From Lactifluus volemus (Eukaryota > Basidiomycota > Agaricomycetes > Russulales > Russulaceae), in contig WTXI01000010.1 of the NCBI GenBank assembly GCA_022376515.1, positions 744,001 through 808,000 on the forward strand: 64,000 nucleotides of DNA. Direction: 5' to 3'. Below the pieces are notes generated by a model. The model worked only from the letters and a program-made list of their open reading frames with translations, did no database searches and was not told where the DNA came from. Positions within the stretch are counted from its first letter, which is position 1; every line of letters begins with the position of its first letter. Shown one piece after another: positions 59,766-64,000 of this stretch. The translations under genes were made by a program, and so were the position numbers.

Positions 59766-60718
59766 AGCCAAGTGCACGGATTGCCAGCAAGGCCCGGTTG
59801 AGAAGGGAGCAAACGGCCTAAAAGGCTCAGCCCAGTGCCCTCAACTAGCTATCGTCGGCATAGTCCGGCTCAACGAAATTGCGCCTTGCGCCGCTGACAA
59901 GGCCTGCAAGGCAATGTGATTCGATGCATAACTACAACACTGTCACCTCGGAGGGTCAGAGCGGGAGGATTGCTGTGCTAATATAAGGTCTCTCATCTCT
60001 CAAAAACATAAATTACCAACGACAACTCATGCATCGTAAGTATACAGAGTTGAGAACAATATGGGGCATAGCTTGCAACGAGGGGTTGGACAGGTGAATA
60101 GTATGACGCAGTTGGAAGGGTACCGTCCCGCGAGACAAACTGTGTGCTCCTCTAGCACTACCGCCGCGCGCGCATCTCCTCGCGGAAATCGTGCAATTTT
60201 CTCTCCGAAAGTGCCTCGATCAATGAAACGTCTATTTGTGACTAATTAGGCTTCAACTGCTCACGTGGTTTTATAAAAAATTTGATCACTGCCTTTGCTA
60301 ATCGTGATCGCGATCTCCGACTTCCCTCCAGAAGGAGCACACAGTTTGGCTCGCAGGACGGTACCCTTCCAACTGCGTCATACTATTCACCTGTCCAACC
60401 CCTCGTTGCAAGCTATGCCCCATATTGTTCTCAACTCTGTATACTTACGATGCATGAGTTGTCGTTGGTAATTTATGTTTTTGAGAGATGAGAGACCTTA
60501 TATTAGCACAGCAATCCTCCCGCTCTGACCCTCCGAGGTGACAGTGTTGTAGTTATGCATCGAATCACATTGCCTTGCAGGCCTTGTCAGCGGCGCAAGG
60601 CGCAATTTCGTTGAGCCGGACTATGCCGACGATAGCTAGTTGAGGGCACTGGGCTGAGCCTTTTAGGCCGTTTGCTCCCTTCTCAACCGGGCCTTGCTGG
60701 CAATCCGTGCACTTGGCT
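59766..60718. repeat. 386-bp near-perfect inverted repeat (large palindrome)
   Basis: Positions i and 120484-i are complementary from 59766/60718 inward to 60151/60333. Only two mismatches were found (60129/60355 and 60135/60349) and no indel in the stretches checked. The spacer is 181 bp (60152-60332). Each arm holds a TATA-like taatataagg (59990 in the left arm) followed by an ATG with a donor-like gtaagt, so each may carry a captured promoter and first exon. No transposase frame and no clear target-site duplication at the outer ends. The right end abuts duplication copy B. Confidence 0.92.
60228..60287. repeat. Direct repeat inside the palindrome spacer, right copy
   Basis: Second copy of the 59700-59764 segment, same orientation, slightly shorter (gcttcaactgctcacgtgg against gcttcttcacctgctcacgtgg). 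Confidence 0.8.
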
Positions 60719-60735
60719 GGGTCGCACGTATTCCT

Positions 60736-61258
60736 TTCGGTTGATAGAGTCCGGCGCCGGCGCCGGCCTGCCTAGCATCCTCATCGCCAAGGCCTACCCA
60801 CACATCCGTGTACTCGCGAGCGACTTTCCAGACCCGCTGCTCATTCGTACACTTAAGCAGAACTTGACGCGCAACGATGTGAGTCGGAACTGCACCGTCG
60901 TTCCGCACGCTTGGGGAACCGCAGACACAACCCCGCTATTACCCTCGGCGGACGTCGTCCTCGCAGCGGATACGCTTTGGAATCCAGAACTCCACGCGGC
61001 GCTACTCCAAACGATCTGTGCCGTGCTCTCTCGCACACACACGGCACGCGCGCACATCGTGGCAGGGCTCCACTCGGGTCGGTACACGCTCGAATCATTC
61101 TTCCGCGCCGCGCGTGGGGCGGGTCTGGTGCTTGTCGAGGTGGTAGGGCGTGAGGTGCAGGGAGACGGCCGTCGAGAATGGGATGTTCGACGTGCGGAGA
61201 GTGAGGATGAGCGTGAGAGGAGACGATGGGTTATCTGGAGCGTGCTGAAATGGGGCGA
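60736..61258 (+). pseudogene. EFM7/NNT1-like methyltransferase, 5'-truncated copy B
   Basis: Matches 51868-52394 but lacks about the first 87 codons of the intact gene. The frame can be opened upstream into the palindrome arm (TTG at 60672), which gives a chimeric N-terminus unrelated to the family, so a functional product is unlikely. Motif I is altered from IEFGAGAG to IESGAGAG. Other changes include HTICAVLAR to QTICAVLSR and EVVER to EVVGR. The C-terminus is intact. Confidence 0.82.
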
Positions 61259-61724
61259 CTAATGTTTCCATCAATGACTTTGGAAAGGCAAGCTATTTGG
61301 CGTCGGTTTGCCAGATGGCGAGGCTTACATTGAATCAACCCAGAGTCTTGCTGGCCTTTGAGAGGCGCGCTCCTACATATTCCCCAACTTCTTGTCTGCA
61401 CCGTGACAAGCTTGAGCGTGAGCCAAAGCCAGAAGTGAGGTTAGGGTCTACTCCATTCGTCATATGATCGATGAGCGTCGAGATTGTGCCGTTCATGTAA
61501 CATCTACAGAAGAAGATGCCTTGTGGCTATACTCAACCAATTCCATGATTATCTGGCCATCTGTCTCAATGTACTTTGGTTAAAGAGATAATGATTTAAG
61601 ATCCAAGATTTCAGCAAAATTAACTACGAAAGAGGCGATTATCTGTAACGTAGAAGAGTCGGAAATATAGTGTAGATTTCATAGCAGAGGGAAGGAATGG
61701 GAGCAGGCAAATGAAAGTGGATAT

Positions 61725-62231
61725 TTACAACCCACAGACAGAAGGAGAAACCTTATGGGCGACCACATCGACGGCACCCGCACCAATTTGACCATTGGTC
61801 AATTTCTCGAAAGCTTCCTTTGCAATGTTGAAGCCTGAACCAGCAGTGTCGATAGCAGTCAAGTTGATCGTCGTGCCCGTAGTCGGGTTAGTCAAGCTCC
61901 AGCACCCGCCGCAGTTGGTCGAGTTGAAGGAGACGTCAAAGGCGCCGCCGATGAAGGGGAACGAGGGCAAGCTGCCGAAGGTCGGGAATCGCGATGAGAG
62001 CCCGTTGACGCCGTTGGAACACGCGACGTTGTTCATCGAGCCGGCACGGTTGTCGAACGTGGTGTCGAACGTGGCACGCGCAGTTATGGTTAGTGGTGGC
62101 AGTGACGACGCACTGGGGGTGGACGATGGACCCCATGAGTGTGCAGGCGAGCCCGAAGCAGGTGCCTGAGGCAAGGCATGGGTGGCCTGTGTGAGGAATA
62201 GTGCGAGTACGAGGGTAACGGTATAGAACAT
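61725..62231 (-). CDS. Cerato-platanin family secreted protein, copy B
   Basis: 168 residues with the same signal peptide, linker and four-cysteine domain as copy A. Differences seen: V to G and P to L in the linker, A to S twice in the domain (GLSSRF, FDVSFN), and K to N near the C-terminus (KLTNGQ). The frame is intact and the shared upstream region suggests it is expressed in the same way. It was duplicated together with the methyltransferase. Confidence 0.9.
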   Translation of the reverse strand: MFYTVTLVLALFLTQATHALPQAPASGSPAHSWGPSSTPSASSLPPLTITARATFDTTFDNRAGSMNNVACSNGVNGLSSRFPTFGSLPSFPFIGGAFDVSFNSTNCGGCWSLTNPTTGTTINLTAIDTAGSGFNIAKEAFEKLTNGQIGAGAVDVVAHKVSPSVCGL

Positions 62232-62838
62232 TGCAAGAGAAGGGTGTCGAGAGAGAAGAGTTTTGTAAAAGTCGTTAAAAGTTGTCTGATGTACTTCCAG
62301 AGAGAAACAAATGTCCTTTTATACGACAATTTGAGGAGGTGCTGGAGTGCGCACAGCCAACTGGAACCCTCTAATGCTGCATTGTTGGAGTGGAAAGAAT
62401 AGGAGGGTCAGTTATGCCGACAGTGGTGCATCGCTGTAATCTTCTCCATCGAGTTTGTGAAACGACAAGATAAACCAGGCGAGCTGGGCTGAGTTGGTCT
62501 AGCTCACGAGAGCCTGTCAGAGGCAATGATAGGAGGAATTATTACATACAGTTAGAATGAGTGTTCGGTACAGTCCTTTCCCCGAGATGAGGTGCTCGGT
62601 GATATCAATGCATCCTATCGATATAGTCTGCGCCCTACACCAACGCTGGCGGTCAAGGAGTAATGCCGATGGGTGTAAACAGATAGCGTACTAGTGAGGA
62701 CATCACAGCCAGCTTCTTCTCCTTGCGCTGCTGAGCAAGCTCGGCTATAGCTAAGGGCGTTAGCGCGCTAGCCTCGTCACGTGCAAACCGGCTAAAGCTA
62801 CTCCCCACAACCCACATTGTTCTCGTCATACATACAGT

Positions 62839-64000
62839 ATGAGTGCCCCTTCTGAAATTTCAGTTTTTCAAGCACTCTTTGAGGCTGGCTGCAAGGAATA
62901 TGAAGGCCGAACTGGGACAAAACTCATCGATCATCCATTTGCCACCCAACTCCAGACATGCAACTCTTTTGGGTCGCTCGTTGCCCTTCTTCAAGAGCAA
63001 GTACGAGCCGTCAATGAACTTAGGAGAGGTGAAAACAAGGTAAGTATCGCTCAAACATCGCATAGTATTCTCTGATAAACAAGGGAGTCAGAGCTCCATC
63101 GGTCCTTCAAACCTCGACGTGCTCGTGGGCTTGATTGAATCTGTTACCCTCTTCCTCCATCGGCTTGATATCTACGTCAACATCCCGCCTACGGAGGCGA
63201 TGACAGAAATAGTTGTAAAGATAATAGTTGAGCTGCTCTCTACGCTCGCTCTGGCAGCCAAAGACACGAAGCAGGGCCAACTGGGTAAGTGCTTCCCCAC
63301 TAATTGATCACATTAATTGCTGAACGTGGCGCAGAGAAAACAATAAATATTAAGACTGAGGTGGTGCTCCAGAGGCTCAACATGCTCACCAACGATGAGG
63401 TTCGGGCGGCCTCAGCCCAGACTCTTGAGATTGTCTACCATCTACTCCAGAATATTAGCGTTGTCATGGAAGGTGAGAAACTTTCACCCCCTTTGTTACT
63501 CTACCCTCCTAAACGTCTGTTACAATAGACCGCAAGGCTTTTACAGACAAGTCAACACGTCGGTTATCCTCTTAATAATACCGCCACCATGGATTAGTAG
63601 CGCTGAGTCTGTCCCACAGGTGATCAGTTTCAGCAAGACATTCAGACCTGGCTCTCTCCCCCAGACCCATGGGAGAATCAAAGCATCGCGTCCAAAATTC
63701 ACCATAATGGAACCGCGGCATGGTTCATCCAAGGCAACACTTTCGCCGAATGGAAATCCTCCGGTTCCCTTTTATGGATTCATGGAAAGCGTCCGTCTCT
63801 CATCTGTTCTCTCGATGAAAGTGAGCAACTGATGACCTCGATTTCCTAGCGGGCTCCGGTAAAACCATCCTTTGGTACGTCACCTTCTTGATAGTTTCCA
63901 TCGTGGCAACTCATTTTTCGACAAGTTCCAAAGTCATCGAGGACCTCGACTGCATGCGTAAGGCTGGACTGGCCTCCCTGGCCTTCTTTTATTTTGACTC
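62839..64000 (+). CDS. NLR (STAND) protein with Goodbye and NACHT domains, partial
   Basis: Fungal STAND proteins are thought to sense non-self and trigger incompatibility or defence. It begins MSAPSEISVFQALFEAGCKEYEGR with TGTKLIDHPFATQLQTCNSF, the N-terminal Goodbye domain. Later exons give a helical region (LIESVTLFLHRLDIYVN, TINIKTEVVLQRLNMLTNDE). Then come the pre-NACHT segment QTWLSPPDPWENQSIASKIH and WFIQGNTFAEWKSSGSLLWI (about 63640-63790), and the P-loop GSGKTILW (about 63852-63875), followed by KAGLASLAFFYFD at the window edge. The exon join just before the P-loop is one base off with the obvious splice sites. The C-terminal repeats, if any, lie beyond 64000. Confidence 0.85.

Larger units (their letters stand above)
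60736..62762. repeat. Segmental duplication, copy B (LINE-free)
   Basis: Direct-orientation match to 51868-55485 without the LINE. At about 61541-61565 the pre-insertion site is unbroken (ttccatgattatctggccat). The left edge lies 18 bp to the right of the palindrome; the right edge is at gggcgtta 62762. Confidence 0.93.

Noticed and set aside
63785..63850. 29-nt intron just before the NACHT P-loop
   Set aside because: It would insert ten residues between the HGK and GSGK segments that are adjacent in the family; a one-base problem with a normal 60-nt intron is more likely.

Overview
The window is nuclear DNA from a filamentous basidiomycete, most likely an agaricomycete. Genes are dense, occur on both strands, and are split by many introns of about 45-65 nt with GT-AG ends. 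Marker families agree: FunK1 kinase, Zn2Cys6 regulator, cerato-platanin, a Goodbye/NACHT NLR, WD40 relics typical of NACHT-WD40 genes, and a Tad-like LINE ORF1. No tRNA, rRNA or CRISPR array was recognised.

Layout. 1-12.6 kb is a compact housekeeping block: a partial gene at the left edge, a Zn2Cys6 transcription factor, RNA polymerase III subunit RPC4 divergent from a hypoxanthine/guanine phosphoribosyltransferase, mitoferrin, NAD(P)H-hydrate dehydratase and phosphoglucomutase. 12.6-21.8 kb is gene-poor. It holds WD40 relics, one FunK1 kinase, a TRAPPC2L-like relic and two perfect or near-perfect hairpins. 21.9-26.7 kb is the haem subunit of sulfite reductase. 26.9-30 kb holds a decayed siderophore synthetase. 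30-34.6 kb holds a short Zn-finger candidate and two neighbouring genes that share a strictly spaced Cys/Trp/His module. 35-39.6 kb is housekeeping again: a SIRT4-like sirtuin divergent from PEX7, then a microsomal glutathione transferase. 39.6-49.7 kb alternates small conserved genes (an unnamed basidiomycete family, an NTF2-like protein, CRIPT) with relics. 49.7-51.2 kb is a broken ankyrin gene.

51.6-62.8 kb is the most unusual part. A segment of about 2 kb (an EFM7/NNT1-like methyltransferase plus a cerato-platanin gene) is present twice, about 8.9 kb apart. The left copy was later hit by a LINE that carries only ORF1; its empty site is preserved in the right copy. The right copy is cut at its left end next to a 386-bp near-perfect inverted repeat. 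Between the copies lie a broken RIF1 N-terminal copy and a truncated SPFH gene. The window ends inside a Goodbye-NACHT NLR gene.

A recurring technical signal is that several otherwise conserved genes (NAXD, PGM, sulfite reductase and the two Cys/Trp/His genes) need single-base frame corrections, nearly always one missing base in a short homopolymer. This looks like uncorrected sequence error, unlike the nonsense codons and large deletions of the true pseudogenes (RIF1 copy, siderophore synthetase, ankyrin gene). Coordinates for split genes are start-to-stop spans; exon limits were inferred by eye.
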